Source: Fluviicola taffensis DSM 16823 (GTDB lineage: Bacteria; Bacteroidota; Bacteroidia; Flavobacteriales_D; Crocinitomicaceae). Taken from it: a DNA stretch of 64,000 bases. Under the pieces are notes generated by a model that saw nothing but the letters and a program-made list of their open reading frames with translations, was not told the origin of the DNA and did not search any database. The position numbers and the translations under genes are program-made. How positions within the stretch are numbered: the stretch's first letter is position 1; each line of letters opens with the position of its first letter. Positions 9,849 through 18,430 of this stretch are shown here, in pieces. Location of the stretch: NCBI RefSeq assembly GCF_000194605.1, contig NC_015321.1, positions 2,542,001 to 2,606,000 of the forward strand, read 5' to 3'.

Positions 9849-9856
9849 TAAAGATA
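9849..9856 (-). promoter_or_regulatory. Probable -7 box of the two-component operon
   Basis: Read on the minus strand this is TATCTTTA, one base off TAnnTTTG, 28 bases before the chosen ATG at 9821. If it is used, the longer start at 9887 cannot be translated. Confidence 0.4.
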
Positions 9857-10154
9857 CATAAATTTTCAATTTAAAAAACGAGACCAATTTAACGATTAAG
9901 TAACTAGTTGAAAGGCACTGTTTTCAGTCTGTCCAGCTCTGTTTTGAGATGAAAAAAGGAGTAACCTTTATTAACAATACTTGTTTAATAAGTATTCTAA
10001 ATTCACGGGGAACGGGGCGAAATAAAATTTAAGTTTGTACATACCCTATTATAGGTAAGAACCAAAACATCGATATGTGATGGTTTTCAATCGATAAAGA
10101 CAGGAATTAATTGGATAAATTCTATTTGAGGAATGTTAAACGATGAAGTTTAGT

Positions 10155-10170
10155 CCCGATAGTTGTCGGG
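10155..10170. repeat. CCCGA/TCGGG hairpin before ftsA
   Basis: CCCGA (10155-10159) and TCGGG (10166-10170) form a short hairpin about 28 bases before the ftsA ATG. A similar CCCCGAT/ATCGGGG element follows ftsA at 11499-11533, so this type of repeat flanks the gene. Confidence 0.5.
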
Positions 10171-10197
10171 ATGTAAATTGAAGAAAAAGAAGAGTTT

Positions 10198-11487
10198 ATG
10201 TCAGCGGGAAAAAAGATTGTAGTTGGATTGGATATTGGGACCACTAAAATTGCATGTTTGGTGGGAACGAAGAATGAACATGGGAAAATTGAAATTATTT
10301 CCATGGGAAAAAGCGAGTCTTTAGGTGTTGCCAGAGGAATCGTGTCCAATATTGAGAAAACAGTGCAGTCTATTAAATCGGCAGTAGAAGAAGCTCAAAA
10401 CCGAGTGGATGCAGATTTGATTATTCGCGTGGTGAATGTAGGGATCGCTGGTCAGCACATTAAAAGCTTACAGCACCGAGGGATATATACAAGAAACAAT
10501 CCAGATGTTGAGATTTCTCAAAAGGATATCAATGCATTGATTGATGATATGTATAAATTGGTAATGCCTCCAGGAGAAGAAATTATCCATGTGTTGCCAC
10601 AGGAATATATTGTTGATAACGAAACAGGTATTATTGATCCAATTGGAATGATGGGAGTTCGCTTAGAGGCAAATTTCCACATTATTACAGGTCAAATAAA
10701 TGCGGCGAAGAATATTAAGATTTGTGTTGATAAATCTGGACTTCAAGTAAAAGATATCATTTTGGAGCCTATTGCTTCTGCAGATGCTGTTTTGAACGAC
10801 GAAGAGAAAGAAGCTGGAGTGGTTTTGGTTGATATCGGTGGTGGAACTACGGATGTTGCTATTTTCCACGAAGGAGTTATTCGTCATACAGCTGTTATTC
10901 CTTTCGGAGGAAATGTGATTACTGACGATATCAAAGAGGGATGTACGATTTTACGCCGTCATGCGGAAGCATTGAAAGTAAAATTCGGTTCTGCTTTGGC
11001 TTCAGAAAGTTTGGAAACAGAAGTTGTTTGTATTCCAGGTTTAAGAGGAAGAGATCCAAAAGAGATTACACTTCGTAATTTGGCAAGTATCATTCAGGCT
11101 CGTATGGAAGAAATCATTGAGCATGTTCACTACGAAATTGTGAATTCTGGATATGAGAAGAGAATGATAGCTGGAATTGTAGTTACTGGAGGTGGTTCTC
11201 AATTGAAACACATCACTCAGTTGTTTGAGTATATGACTGGGATGACAACAAGAATTGGGCTTCCAACAGAGCATTTGGCTTCTACAAATACGATTGAAGC
11301 AATTACGTCTCCGATGTATGCAACGGGTATTGGATTGGTGATGAAAGGATTTGAAAACGATGTTCCTCAGAAGGCCGTAACAGAAGCTGTAACTGGGCAA
11401 GTAAAAGGACATTCTACGAAAACGAGAGGAAGTTTCTTTGATACTTTGTTAACAAAGAGTAAAAATTTCTTCGCGGAAGAGGAGTAA
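10198..11487 (+). CDS. ftsA: Cell division protein FtsA
   Basis: An actin-fold ATPase that tethers FtsZ to the membrane. The start GLDIGTTKIACLVG (about 10-23) is the phosphate-1 motif, VVLVDIGGGTTDVAIF (about 208-223) is phosphate-2 and IVVTGGGSQLK is the adenosine loop; the SHS2 insert lies between. The C-terminus is basic (FDTLLTKSKNFF), as expected of the amphipathic membrane helix. Length 429. It starts a separate transcription unit from ftsQ here and is followed by ftsZ after 126 bases. Confidence 0.97.
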   Translation: MSAGKKIVVGLDIGTTKIACLVGTKNEHGKIEIISMGKSESLGVARGIVSNIEKTVQSIKSAVEEAQNRVDADLIIRVVNVGIAGQHIKSLQHRGIYTRNNPDVEISQKDINALIDDMYKLVMPPGEEIIHVLPQEYIVDNETGIIDPIGMMGVRLEANFHIITGQINAAKNIKICVDKSGLQVKDIILEPIASADAVLNDEEKEAGVVLVDIGGGTTDVAIFHEGVIRHTAVIPFGGNVITDDIKEGCTILRRHAEALKVKFGSALASESLETEVVCIPGLRGRDPKEITLRNLASIIQARMEEIIEHVHYEIVNSGYEKRMIAGIVVTGGGSQLKHITQLFEYMTGMTTRIGLPTEHLASTNTIEAITSPMYATGIGLVMKGFENDVPQKAVTEAVTGQVKGHSTKTRGSFFDTLLTKSKNFFAEEE

Positions 11488-11498
11488 TAGTAAATTAG

Positions 11499-11533
11499 CC
11501 CCGATTGAGTCTGTCAACGGATAGATATCGGGG
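11499..11533. repeat. CCCCGAT/ATCGGGG inverted repeat between ftsA and ftsZ
   Basis: CCCCGAT (11499-11505) pairs with ATCGGGG (11527-11533). There is no T-run behind it, so it is not a clear terminator; it could be a processing or stability element between ftsA and ftsZ. Confidence 0.5.
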
Positions 11534-11613
11534 GGTAAAAAGCTTAGCTTTTGTAGTGAGAGTGAAGCTGAAAATTAAAAGACAATAAAAACAACAACAA
11601 TAAAAAAAAGCAT

Positions 11614-13152
11614 ATGGAGTTCGATTTGCCAAAAGGAACAACGTCAATTATCAAAGTGATTGGTGTTGGTGGTGGTGGAAGTAATGCTGTAAACCACATG
11701 TTCGATCAAGAAATCAAAGGTGTTGATTTCATCGTTTGTAATACAGACCGTCAGGCTTTGGATATTTCTCCAGTGCCTTATAAAATTCAATTAGGCCCAA
11801 GTTTAACTGAAGGACGTGGTGCGGGCGCAATTCCTGAAATTGGAAGAAATGCTGCCGTTGAAAACATTGAAGATATTCGCGCATTGCTTTCAAATGGAAC
11901 AAAAATGGTTTTCGTAACTGCTGGAATGGGTGGTGGAACGGGAACTGGTGCTGCTCCTGTGATTGCTCAAGTTGCTAAAGAATTAAATATTTTAACTGTT
12001 GGTATCGTAACGATTCCTTTCGCTTTTGAAGGTCGTCGTCGTCGTCAGCAGGCCGAAGAAGGATTAGATGTTATGCGTCAATGTGTTGATACCTTATTGG
12101 TAATCAATAACGAACGTTTGCGTGAAGTGGGTGGAAATATGTCATTGGCTCAAGCATTTGCTTTGGCTGATAATGTATTGGCAACTGCTGCAAAAGGAAT
12201 TGCTGACGTAATTACAACTACTGGAGCAATCAACGTGGATTTCAACGATGTGAATACGGTAATGCGTAATTCAGGTGTTGCAATCATGGGGTCTTCTGTT
12301 TCTGAAGGTGAAGGTCGTGCAATCAACGCAGTTCAAGAAGCATTGAATTCTCCGTTGTTGAATGACAACAATATTGAAGGTGCTAAATACATCTTGTTGA
12401 ATATTACTTACGGTGATATCGAAGTTACTATGGATGAAATCGGTGAAATCACGGATTACATTCAAGATGAAGCAGGTTCTTCTGCAGATGTTATTTGGGG
12501 ACATGGTTACGATCCAAGTTTAGGAAATAAATTGAGCGTTACTTTGGTAGCAACGGGATTTAATTCTTTACCATTTACGGGTTTTGAAAAAGCTCCAGAA
12601 AAAACGATTTCTGTTTTGGAAGATGAGCCTAGAAATGAAATTAAAACTCCCTTGACATCTCCAACGCATCAAATAGTTCCTGAGAAAAAAGAAGAAGAAC
12701 AACCTTTTTTAAAAGCGGAAGCTAAAGTAGAGGAAGTGAAAGTTGCTCCTTCTGCTGGAACTATTGAATTTGACTGGGATGTAAAATCGGAAGTAAAACC
12801 AATGACGAGTCCAACGTCTTCTATCGAAGAAAAGGAAGCGCCAAAACGTTTTTTCTTAGAAGATGAGACACAAGCGAAGGTTGAATTGGAGAACGTCGTT
12901 CAAAAAGCTCCAGTAAGCGCTGAAGAATTGCAACGTCGTAATATGGAGCGTATGGATCGCATCAAAAATTACAACAGTAAATTGAAGAAAGCTGAAGGTT
13001 TGAAAGAATTGGAAGATGAGCCAGCATTTGTTCGTAGAAACATTCACTTGGATCAAGTTGTAAAAAGTGAAGAATCGAATGTAAGCCGTTTCGGACTTTC
13101 AGATGATGGAATCAAAACAAACAACTCTTTCTTACACGATAACGTAGATTAA
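11614..13152 (+). CDS. ftsZ: Cell division GTPase FtsZ
   Basis: A tubulin-like GTPase that forms the Z ring. [11 protein letters not shown] (about 19-29) and the tubulin signature GGGTGTG (106-112) are intact, followed by the synergy loop [13 protein letters not shown] long charged linker (about 330-470) leads to a tail [16 protein letters not shown], which resembles the Bacteroidota FtsA-binding peptide, and a final [10 protein letters not shown]. The length of 512 reflects the linker. It follows ftsA, likely in one operon with a reinforced upstream region (11534-11613). Confidence 0.98.
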   Translation: MEFDLPKGTTSIIKVIGVGGGGSNAVNHMFDQEIKGVDFIVCNTDRQALDISPVPYKIQLGPSLTEGRGAGAIPEIGRNAAVENIEDIRALLSNGTKMVFVTAGMGGGTGTGAAPVIAQVAKELNILTVGIVTIPFAFEGRRRRQQAEEGLDVMRQCVDTLLVINNERLREVGGNMSLAQAFALADNVLATAAKGIADVITTTGAINVDFNDVNTVMRNSGVAIMGSSVSEGEGRAINAVQEALNSPLLNDNNIEGAKYILLNITYGDIEVTMDEIGEITDYIQDEAGSSADVIWGHGYDPSLGNKLSVTLVATGFNSLPFTGFEKAPEKTISVLEDEPRNEIKTPLTSPTHQIVPEKKEEEQPFLKAEAKVEEVKVAPSAGTIEFDWDVKSEVKPMTSPTSSIEEKEAPKRFFLEDETQAKVELENVVQKAPVSAEELQRRNMERMDRIKNYNSKLKKAEGLKELEDEPAFVRRNIHLDQVVKSEESNVSRFGLSDDGIKTNNSFLHDNVD

Positions 13153-13234
13153 TAAAAGACTGAATAGACTAGAGACTTAAGACTAAAGACAAATCCGTCT
13201 TTGGTCTTGTGTCTTCAGTCTTAAATCTAAGAAA
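13153..13234. repeat. AAGAC-rich inverted repeat after ftsZ
   Basis: The arms AGACTTAAGACTAAAGAC and GTCTTTGGTCTTGTGTCT are inverted copies with three mismatches around AAATCC (about 13170-13215), bordered by more GACT/AGTC words. Similar GACTTAAGAC-like tracts occur at 28300-28400 and 35258-35300, so this appears to be a dispersed repeat family that may also work as a hairpin terminator. Confidence 0.55.
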
Positions 13235-13684
13235 ATGAATTTCACAGAAAAAATAAATCAGGATATAAAAACTGCAATGCTTGCAAAGGAAAAAGAACGC
13301 CTTGCAGTTTTGCGTGATATTAAAAGCAAATTATTACTTGAGGCAACGTCGGGTAGTTCTGGCGAGTTGAGCGAAGAAGCAGCGAATAAAATCGTTTTGA
13401 AATTGCACAAACAACGCATGGAAACGTATCAGATTTATGTAGATCAAGGGAGAAATGATTTGGCGGAAGAAGAATTGTTTCAAGCAAAAGTATTAGAAGA
13501 TTACTTGCCAAAAATGATGTCTGAAGACGAAGTTCGTGCAATTATAGCGGCTAAAGTTGCTGAAGTTGGCGCAAGCGGACCGCAAGATATGGGTAAAGTA
13601 ATGGGGCCTGTAAGTGCTCAGTTGGCTGGTAAAGCTGACGGAAAACGTGTTGCTGAATTGGTCAAAGAAGCATTGGCTAAATAG
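13235..13684 (+). CDS. GatB/YqeY domain-containing protein
   Basis: A 149-residue, all-helical YqeY-like protein: MNFTEKINQDIKTAMLAKEK, then LRDIKSKLLLEA, and the conserved end AELVKEALAK. This domain is the tRNA-binding tail of the GatB amidotransferase subunit, here standing alone. The free-standing protein has no firmly established function in bacteria. It lies after ftsZ, past a repeat, and is followed by a strong terminator. Confidence 0.93.
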   Translation: MNFTEKINQDIKTAMLAKEKERLAVLRDIKSKLLLEATSGSSGELSEEAANKIVLKLHKQRMETYQIYVDQGRNDLAEEELFQAKVLEDYLPKMMSEDEVRAIIAAKVAEVGASGPQDMGKVMGPVSAQLAGKADGKRVAELVKEALAK

Positions 13685-13734
13685 AATTATAGTAATAAAC
13701 GAGTTTTCCTTAGACTCAGTTTTTATTGTTGGAG

Positions 13735-13762
13735 AATCCCGTTCGTTTGAGCGGGATTTTTT
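13735..13762 (+). terminator. Terminator after the YqeY gene
   Basis: AATCCCG (13735-13741) pairs with CGGGATT (13752-13758), followed by a T-run. It ends the ftsA-ftsZ-yqeY region in front of the convergent TetR gene. Confidence 0.8.
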
Positions 13763-13763
13763 G

Positions 13764-13790
13764 TTGTGACGCGATGCATAGCGTCCACAA
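13764..13790. repeat. Palindromic GCGATGC repeat, copy 2
   Basis: TTGTGACGC (13765-13772, one base bulged) pairs with GCGTCCACAA (13781-13790) around GATGCATA. The GCGATGC core is shared with the elements at 1593 and 53526. Confidence 0.55.
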
Positions 13791-13791
13791 A

Positions 13792-14403
13792 CTATAATCT
13801 CTTTAACAAAAACTCCCGTTGCGAATCTTTCGTGAAATATGGAAAGAACATTTCTACCAACAAGTTGTGATATTTATCTACCGTACTTTCAACTGGTTCG
13901 CCATAAACTTCTGCGGATGCAATCCAATAATCACTGAAAACGCGAATGCGCTCATTCAATCCGTTATATTCTCCTTCAAATGCAGGTGCCCGCATGATTC
14001 CAGCTTTAATCGCTAAATCAAAGGAATACAAATAAGTTGTTCGTCTGACTTCTTCGAGTTGCTTGAAATGTTCGTGCAGTTTTGGATTTTCACGCATGTT
14101 CTGATTGAAATCAATCATTAAAAATCGAAATTTGAATAATGCTTCCATGCCGTTTCTGGTAGAATCCAGAACAAACTGAAAATCCATTTTTTCGGTATCC
14201 AATTTCGCCTTTTCTTCTTCAAATGTTTCCATTAATTGGAAAAAAAGTGCCTCAATAATATCTTCTCGGTGTTTGAAATGGTAGTTCAAATTCCCTTGAC
14301 TGATAAACATTTCGGCTGCAATTCTCCGCAAAGTAACATTTGGAACTCCATGGGTGTTGAATAAGTTCAAGGCTGTATGCAATATTTTATCTCTTGTTTT
14401 CAT
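13792..14403 (-). CDS. TetR/AcrR family transcriptional regulator
   Basis: Residues 1-60 form the TetR helix-turn-helix (KILHTALNLFNTHGVPNVTL, then ISQGNLNYHFKHREDI). The rest is a variable helical ligand domain with several aromatic residues. It is divergent from the methyltransferase at 14477, and TTGACCTAAA occurs twice in the 73-base gap, so it probably represses itself and that gene. The ligand is unknown. Confidence 0.92.
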   Translation of the reverse strand: MKTRDKILHTALNLFNTHGVPNVTLRRIAAEMFISQGNLNYHFKHREDIIEALFFQLMETFEEEKAKLDTEKMDFQFVLDSTRNGMEALFKFRFLMIDFNQNMRENPKLHEHFKQLEEVRRTTYLYSFDLAIKAGIMRAPAFEGEYNGLNERIRVFSDYWIASAEVYGEPVESTVDKYHNLLVEMFFPYFTKDSQREFLLKRL

Positions 14404-14419
14404 TTTATTTTTAGTAATC

Positions 14420-14457
14420 TTGACCTAAATCAATAATTTTAGTACCTTTGACCTAAA
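14420..14457. promoter_or_regulatory. Methyltransferase promoter with putative TetR operator repeats
   Basis: TTGACCTAAA occurs at 14420-14429 and again at 14448-14457. The first copy supplies the -33 TTG (14420-14422); the -7 box TACCTTTG (14443-14450) overlaps the second. The spacing of 20 bases between TTG and TAnnTTTG is ideal for a Bacteroidota sigma-A promoter. A repressor bound to the repeats would cover both elements. Confidence 0.65.
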
Positions 14458-14476
14458 GATAATTAAAAATTCCGTT

Positions 14477-15253
14477 ATGAAGCGTAAACAATTATTTGAA
14501 TTCGAAGATCAATCTTGGTTTCCAGGTTTTTTAAGAAATTACTTGACCGATTTTTTGCAGTTTATTTCCAATCAATTTGATATTTATAAAGCAATTACAC
14601 CGCTTTTATCAGAAACGATTAAAAATAGTGGAGAGCAACGAATTATTGATTTGGCCTCTGGCGGCGGCGGCGGTTTATTCAAGTTGTCTAACCGCTTGAA
14701 AGAAGAACACCCAAATTTGGAAATTGTTCTTACAGATTATTATCCCAATTTGAAAGCCTTTGAGTATGTTGCCAAACAAGCGTCGAATTTTAAATACGAA
14801 ACACAATCGATAGATGCTCGTTTAGTTCCTTCTGACTTAAAAGGTGTGCGTACTCAGTTTTTGTCCTTACATCATTTCAAAGAAGAAGATGCGGTTCAAA
14901 TTCTTCAAAATGCGGTCGACTCCAAAAGTTCGATTGCAATTTTTGAATCCCAGGAACGCAATTTAAAAAGTATCCTTGCTATGATTTTTTCTCCAATAAA
15001 TGTTCTGTTGATGACACCATTTATTAAACCCTTTTCAATCGGTCGAATTGTTTTCACCTATCTTATTCCTTTAGTTCCTCTTTTCGTGATGCTCGATGGG
15101 ATTCTATCTGCATTGAGGACTTATACCATACCAGAAATGAACGAGTTGATTTCTCGAGTGAATGGGCATGAAAATTTCGATTGGAAAGTAGGAAGACAAA
15201 AATCAGGCCCAGCTGGTATTCTGTATTTAATAGGCGAACCGAAGGGTTCTTAG
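14477..15253 (+). CDS. SAM-dependent methyltransferase-like protein
   Basis: 258 residues with a Rossmann start IIDLASGGGGGLFKLSNRL (about 54-72), VLTDYYP at the second strand and a later FLSLHHF, matching the order of class I methyltransferase motifs. The glycine run GGGGGG is unusual. A hydrophobic stretch follows at about 165-215 (INVLLMTPFI, then LIPLVPLFVMLDGIL), so it may be membrane-associated. The substrate is unknown. It is probably under the divergent TetR regulator. Confidence 0.75.
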   Translation: MKRKQLFEFEDQSWFPGFLRNYLTDFLQFISNQFDIYKAITPLLSETIKNSGEQRIIDLASGGGGGLFKLSNRLKEEHPNLEIVLTDYYPNLKAFEYVAKQASNFKYETQSIDARLVPSDLKGVRTQFLSLHHFKEEDAVQILQNAVDSKSSIAIFESQERNLKSILAMIFSPINVLLMTPFIKPFSIGRIVFTYLIPLVPLFVMLDGILSALRTYTIPEMNELISRVNGHENFDWKVGRQKSGPAGILYLIGEPKGS

Positions 15254-15372
15254 AAGTTATAGATTCAAAATGAATATTTGTACGAAACCGTTTGAACTTT
15301 TTCTGGGATGAACTGTTTTATGATTATGTATAATACTTCTAATTTTAATTTTTTATTCACAAAGCAGTTTGC

Positions 15373-15380
15373 TAACTTTG
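15373..15380 (+). promoter_or_regulatory. -7 box (TAACTTTG) of ahcY
   Basis: TAACTTTG matches TAnnTTTG 30 bases before the ahcY ATG; no clear -33 TTG at the preferred distance. Confidence 0.5.
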
Positions 15381-15410
15381 CAATCTTAAAATTAGAGCAA
15401 ATAATCATTT

Positions 15411-16724
15411 ATGAGTAATACAACAGAAAAATTAGCTTACAAAGTAAAAGACATCTCATTGGCTGAATGGGGTCGCAAAGAGATCGTTTTAGCAGAAGCA
15501 GAAATGCCAGGATTAATGTCCTTGCGTGCAGATTACGGTGCGAAAAAACCGTTGAAAGGTGCACGTATTGCAGGATGTTTACACATGACTATTCAAACTG
15601 CCGTTTTGATCGAAACATTGGTTGAATTAGGAGCAGAAGTTACTTGGTCTTCTTGTAATATCTTCTCAACTCAAGATCACGCTGCTGCTGCAATTGCTGC
15701 TGCTGGAATTCCTGTTTATGCTTGGAAAGGTATGAATGAAGAGGAATTTGACTGGTGTATTGAGCAAACAATCTTCGCATTTGAAGGTGGAGAACCTTTG
15801 AATATGATTTTGGATGATGGCGGTGATTTAACGAATATGGTTTTTGATCGTTTTCCTGAATTGACTGCTGGAATTCGTGGTTTATCTGAAGAAACTACAA
15901 CAGGAGTTCACCGTTTACACGAACGTAAGAAAAACGGAACGTTGGTGATGCCTGCAATCAATGTAAATGATTCAGTTACAAAATCAAAATTCGATAACAA
16001 ATACGGATGTAAAGAATCTTTGGTAGATTCAATTCGTCGTGCAACTGACGTAATGATGGCTGGAAAAGTAGCTGTTGTTTGTGGTTATGGTGACGTTGGT
16101 AAAGGTTCTGCTGCTTCATTAAGCGGTGCTGGAGCTCGTGTAATTGTTACTGAAATCGATCCAATCTGTGCGTTGCAAGCTGCGATGGACGGATATGAAG
16201 TGAAAAAATTGGATACAGTTGTTTCGAACGCAGATATCATTGTTACTACAACAGGAAACAAAGACATCATCGTTGGTCGTCACTTTGAGAACATGAAAGA
16301 CAAAGCGATCGTTTGTAACATTGGTCACTTCGATAACGAAATCGATATGGCTTGGTTGAATGGAAATTACGGAAGTACTAAAAACACAGTGAAGCCACAA
16401 GTGGATATTTACAATGTAAAAGGAAACGATGTGATTATCTTGGCTGAAGGTCGTTTGGTGAATTTAGGTTGTGCAACTGGTCACCCTTCATTCGTAATGT
16501 CGAATTCATTTACAAACCAAACATTGGCTCAATTGGAATTGTGGGAAAACCATAAAAACTATGAGAATGATGTGTACGTTTTGCCAAAACATTTGGATGA
16601 AAAAGTAGCTCGTTTGCATTTAGCAAAAATCGGAGTAGAATTGGAAACGTTATCGAATGAGCAGGCTGCTTATATCGGTGTAACGGTTGATGGTCCTTAC
16701 AAATCTGATGCTTACAGATATTAA
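15411..16724 (+). CDS. ahcY: Adenosylhomocysteinase
   Basis: Splits S-adenosylhomocysteine into adenosine and homocysteine using bound NAD+, removing the product inhibitor of methyltransferases. [36 protein letters not shown], the NAD loop [10 protein letters not shown] and the C-terminal end [11 protein letters not shown] are all conserved in the family. Length 437 is normal. It stands alone, between a promoter box and a terminator, and the DNA uses more C-ending and otherwise preferred codons, as expected for a highly expressed gene. Confidence 0.98.
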   Translation: MSNTTEKLAYKVKDISLAEWGRKEIVLAEAEMPGLMSLRADYGAKKPLKGARIAGCLHMTIQTAVLIETLVELGAEVTWSSCNIFSTQDHAAAAIAAAGIPVYAWKGMNEEEFDWCIEQTIFAFEGGEPLNMILDDGGDLTNMVFDRFPELTAGIRGLSEETTTGVHRLHERKKNGTLVMPAINVNDSVTKSKFDNKYGCKESLVDSIRRATDVMMAGKVAVVCGYGDVGKGSAASLSGAGARVIVTEIDPICALQAAMDGYEVKKLDTVVSNADIIVTTTGNKDIIVGRHFENMKDKAIVCNIGHFDNEIDMAWLNGNYGSTKNTVKPQVDIYNVKGNDVIILAEGRLVNLGCATGHPSFVMSNSFTNQTLAQLELWENHKNYENDVYVLPKHLDEKVARLHLAKIGVELETLSNEQAAYIGVTVDGPYKSDAYRY

Positions 16725-16745
16725 GAACAGACATTAATTTGCTGG

Positions 16746-16793
16746 AAAGGAATCCCGAACGCTTACGCTGTAGCGCAAAGGGGTTCCTTTTTT
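16746..16793 (+). terminator. Terminator after ahcY
   Basis: AAAGGAATCCC (16746-16756) pairs with GGGGTTCCTTT (16780-16790), with one G-U pair, followed by TTTG. The loop holds another GC-rich hairpin around CGCTTACGCTGTAGCG. Confidence 0.75.
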
Positions 16794-16848
16794 GTTTCAT
16801 ACGCACGCGCGTCCCAAGGGATTCATCCTCTTGGTTCCACACCTTCAT

Positions 16849-17325
16849 CTAATTCACTCCTTGGCCGCGATTTGAAACCTCATACACATTTTTCACATTG
16901 ATTTCTTCAATTGAATTGATTTTTTTTCCAGAAATGGTAATAATTGCACAGGATTTCACAATATTGAGCGTATCAAATCCAGCAGAATCGTCGTATATCA
17001 GATTCGGAGCTTTTCGGTCTACGTATGCAGAAAGATCTACTTTAGTTCCAATGCCTGAAACAATGAAAAGAATAGAATCGGAATCTAGATTTTTACCCTG
17101 ACTTTTGGAGAAAATATTATTGCAATTGATACATGTTCCAATTTCATTAATCACAATGATTGTTGTATAGTGATCGAGAGTCTGATTTTTATCTGTACAA
17201 TATTGAACCAATTTCTCATAATTAGAAAGTAGTTTTTGTACCGATTTCTTTCCTTTCGAATCTCCACAAGAAAAAATCACAAGACTCACAAACAATAGTG
17301 ATATGAATAGTTTCATCATTTTCAT
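16849..17325 (-). CDS. Small lipoprotein with CINC motif, possibly thioredoxin-like
   Basis: A lipoprotein signal (MKMMKLFISLLFVSLVIFSC, Cys20) precedes a 138-residue domain. IIVINEIGTCINCNNIFS places a C-x2-C pair just after a hydrophobic strand, and LFIVSGIG is a later strand, an order like a thioredoxin fold. The family is not recognised. It is the last gene of the lipoprotein operon. Its first bases and the 9-base gap before it match those of the tandem lipoproteins upstream, so it borders the duplication. Confidence 0.6.
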   Translation of the reverse strand: MKMMKLFISLLFVSLVIFSCGDSKGKKSVQKLLSNYEKLVQYCTDKNQTLDHYTTIIVINEIGTCINCNNIFSKSQGKNLDSDSILFIVSGIGTKVDLSAYVDRKAPNLIYDDSAGFDTLNIVKSCAIITISGKKINSIEEINVKNVYEVSNRGQGVN

Positions 17326-17334
17326 AGTTAGTTT

Positions 17335-18420
17335 TTAGTTAGTATATTCCAAGCAATCAAAAATCCGTTTTTCTGAATTATTATTGGCACGTTCCATGAG
17401 CAAACCATCTTTGGTTACCAAAAAAATGAATCTATACGTATCGCCTTTAAATTCCAATTCATCCAATTTCTCCCAGTTTTCATCATAGATCAAAATATTA
17501 AATGGAAAATCTTCGAATTGTTCAAGTGGTCTTCGAATAATAACATAAGCCAATTTTCGATAGTCATCCATAAAAACCCTATTGATATACGAGCTCGATA
17601 CAAATGTAGAACGAACAATGGATGCATCTTTTTTATGTTGCTCTGCAGTTATTACAGGTACAGTAATGTTTCCAATTTTTGATGTTATGCGAATAAGTGG
17701 TTTTATTTTACTACGAGGACTAATTTCATAAATGGTGTCTGTGAATGGTGCACAGTAAATGACTGTGCCATTTTGAGTGAAGGTTCTCTCAATTGGTACA
17801 TCAGCCTTCAATTCATTCGGTTTTAGGAAACGATTGCTTAGGTTTTGGCCAATTAACCTCATTTTACCATTTTCAATGTTGATTTTCGCAAAATGAGGTT
17901 GAGCATTTAAGTATTGCCCAGAAAGATAGCTGTTTTTGAATCGTATTCCATCTGGCCATGTTGATAAAATGAAGGTAGTAAGTTCATTCTGGTCATTCAA
18001 AAACAAGAAAGGAGCCATTTTGTGTCCTTGATGAGATTGATTGAAAAATGCATATTCTTTTTGGATAGTGAGTTTGCCATCTGTAATGAAAATTTTATTC
18101 TGGTTGGCGAGAAAAATGAAATGGTTGTGATTTACGATCAATACATCGATTAATTCAATAGAATTTTCTTTTTCGAAATTTGTAATATTAATTTCGTTGA
18201 CCAAATAACCAGCTTTGTTGTAAACCATGATTATTTTCTGGGTTAGTAAATCAAAGGTATAGTAGTAATCTTTCTCTTTATTCTGATACATTTTTATTCG
18301 GTAACAGGATAGAGGTGATTTCAATTGAAGATGAGCTTGTTTAATAGTAGTGTTCTTAGTGGAGCAACTAATCAGTAAACAGATTGTGAGTGCTGTGAAT
18401 AGATATTTTATCATTTTCAT
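17335..18420 (-). CDS. Propeller-like lipoprotein of unknown function, tandem copy 1
   Basis: 361 residues with a lipobox Cys at 19 (MKMIKYLFTALTICLLISCS), then strand-rich repeats such as NKIFITDGKLTIQKEY and LIYDENWEKLDELEFKGDTY, like the 6-bladed beta-propeller/DUF4221-type lipoproteins of Bacteroidota (resemblance only). It differs from copy 2 at about 27 positions, clustered at residues 24-60 and 205-235. The frame is open 54 codons further upstream, but that stretch overlaps the previous gene's 3' end; the ATG at 18420 starts the signal peptide. Confidence 0.75.
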   Translation of the reverse strand: MKMIKYLFTALTICLLISCSTKNTTIKQAHLQLKSPLSCYRIKMYQNKEKDYYYTFDLLTQKIIMVYNKAGYLVNEINITNFEKENSIELIDVLIVNHNHFIFLANQNKIFITDGKLTIQKEYAFFNQSHQGHKMAPFLFLNDQNELTTFILSTWPDGIRFKNSYLSGQYLNAQPHFAKINIENGKMRLIGQNLSNRFLKPNELKADVPIERTFTQNGTVIYCAPFTDTIYEISPRSKIKPLIRITSKIGNITVPVITAEQHKKDASIVRSTFVSSSYINRVFMDDYRKLAYVIIRRPLEQFEDFPFNILIYDENWEKLDELEFKGDTYRFIFLVTKDGLLMERANNNSEKRIFDCLEYTN

Positions 18421-18430
18421 AGTTAGTTTT

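Larger units (their letters stand above)
9822..10197. other. Intergenic region between divergent kinase and ftsA
   Basis: No supported gene in about 375 bases. It contains a TATCTTTA box on the minus strand (9849-9856) as likely -7 element for the kinase-regulator operon, and a CCCGA...TCGGG hairpin (10155-10170) just before ftsA. TACC/GGTA arms flank CTATTATA at about 10042-10057. The ftsA promoter should be here, but no clear TAnnTTTG box is seen near its start. Confidence 0.5.

Noticed and set aside
9822-9887. Longer kinase start with a second hydrophobic segment
   Set aside because: A promoter-like box lies inside this stretch and the ATG at 9821 gives a clean signal peptide.
15254-15410. 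SAM/SAH riboswitch before ahcY
   Set aside because: AT-rich with no conserved stem pattern visible.
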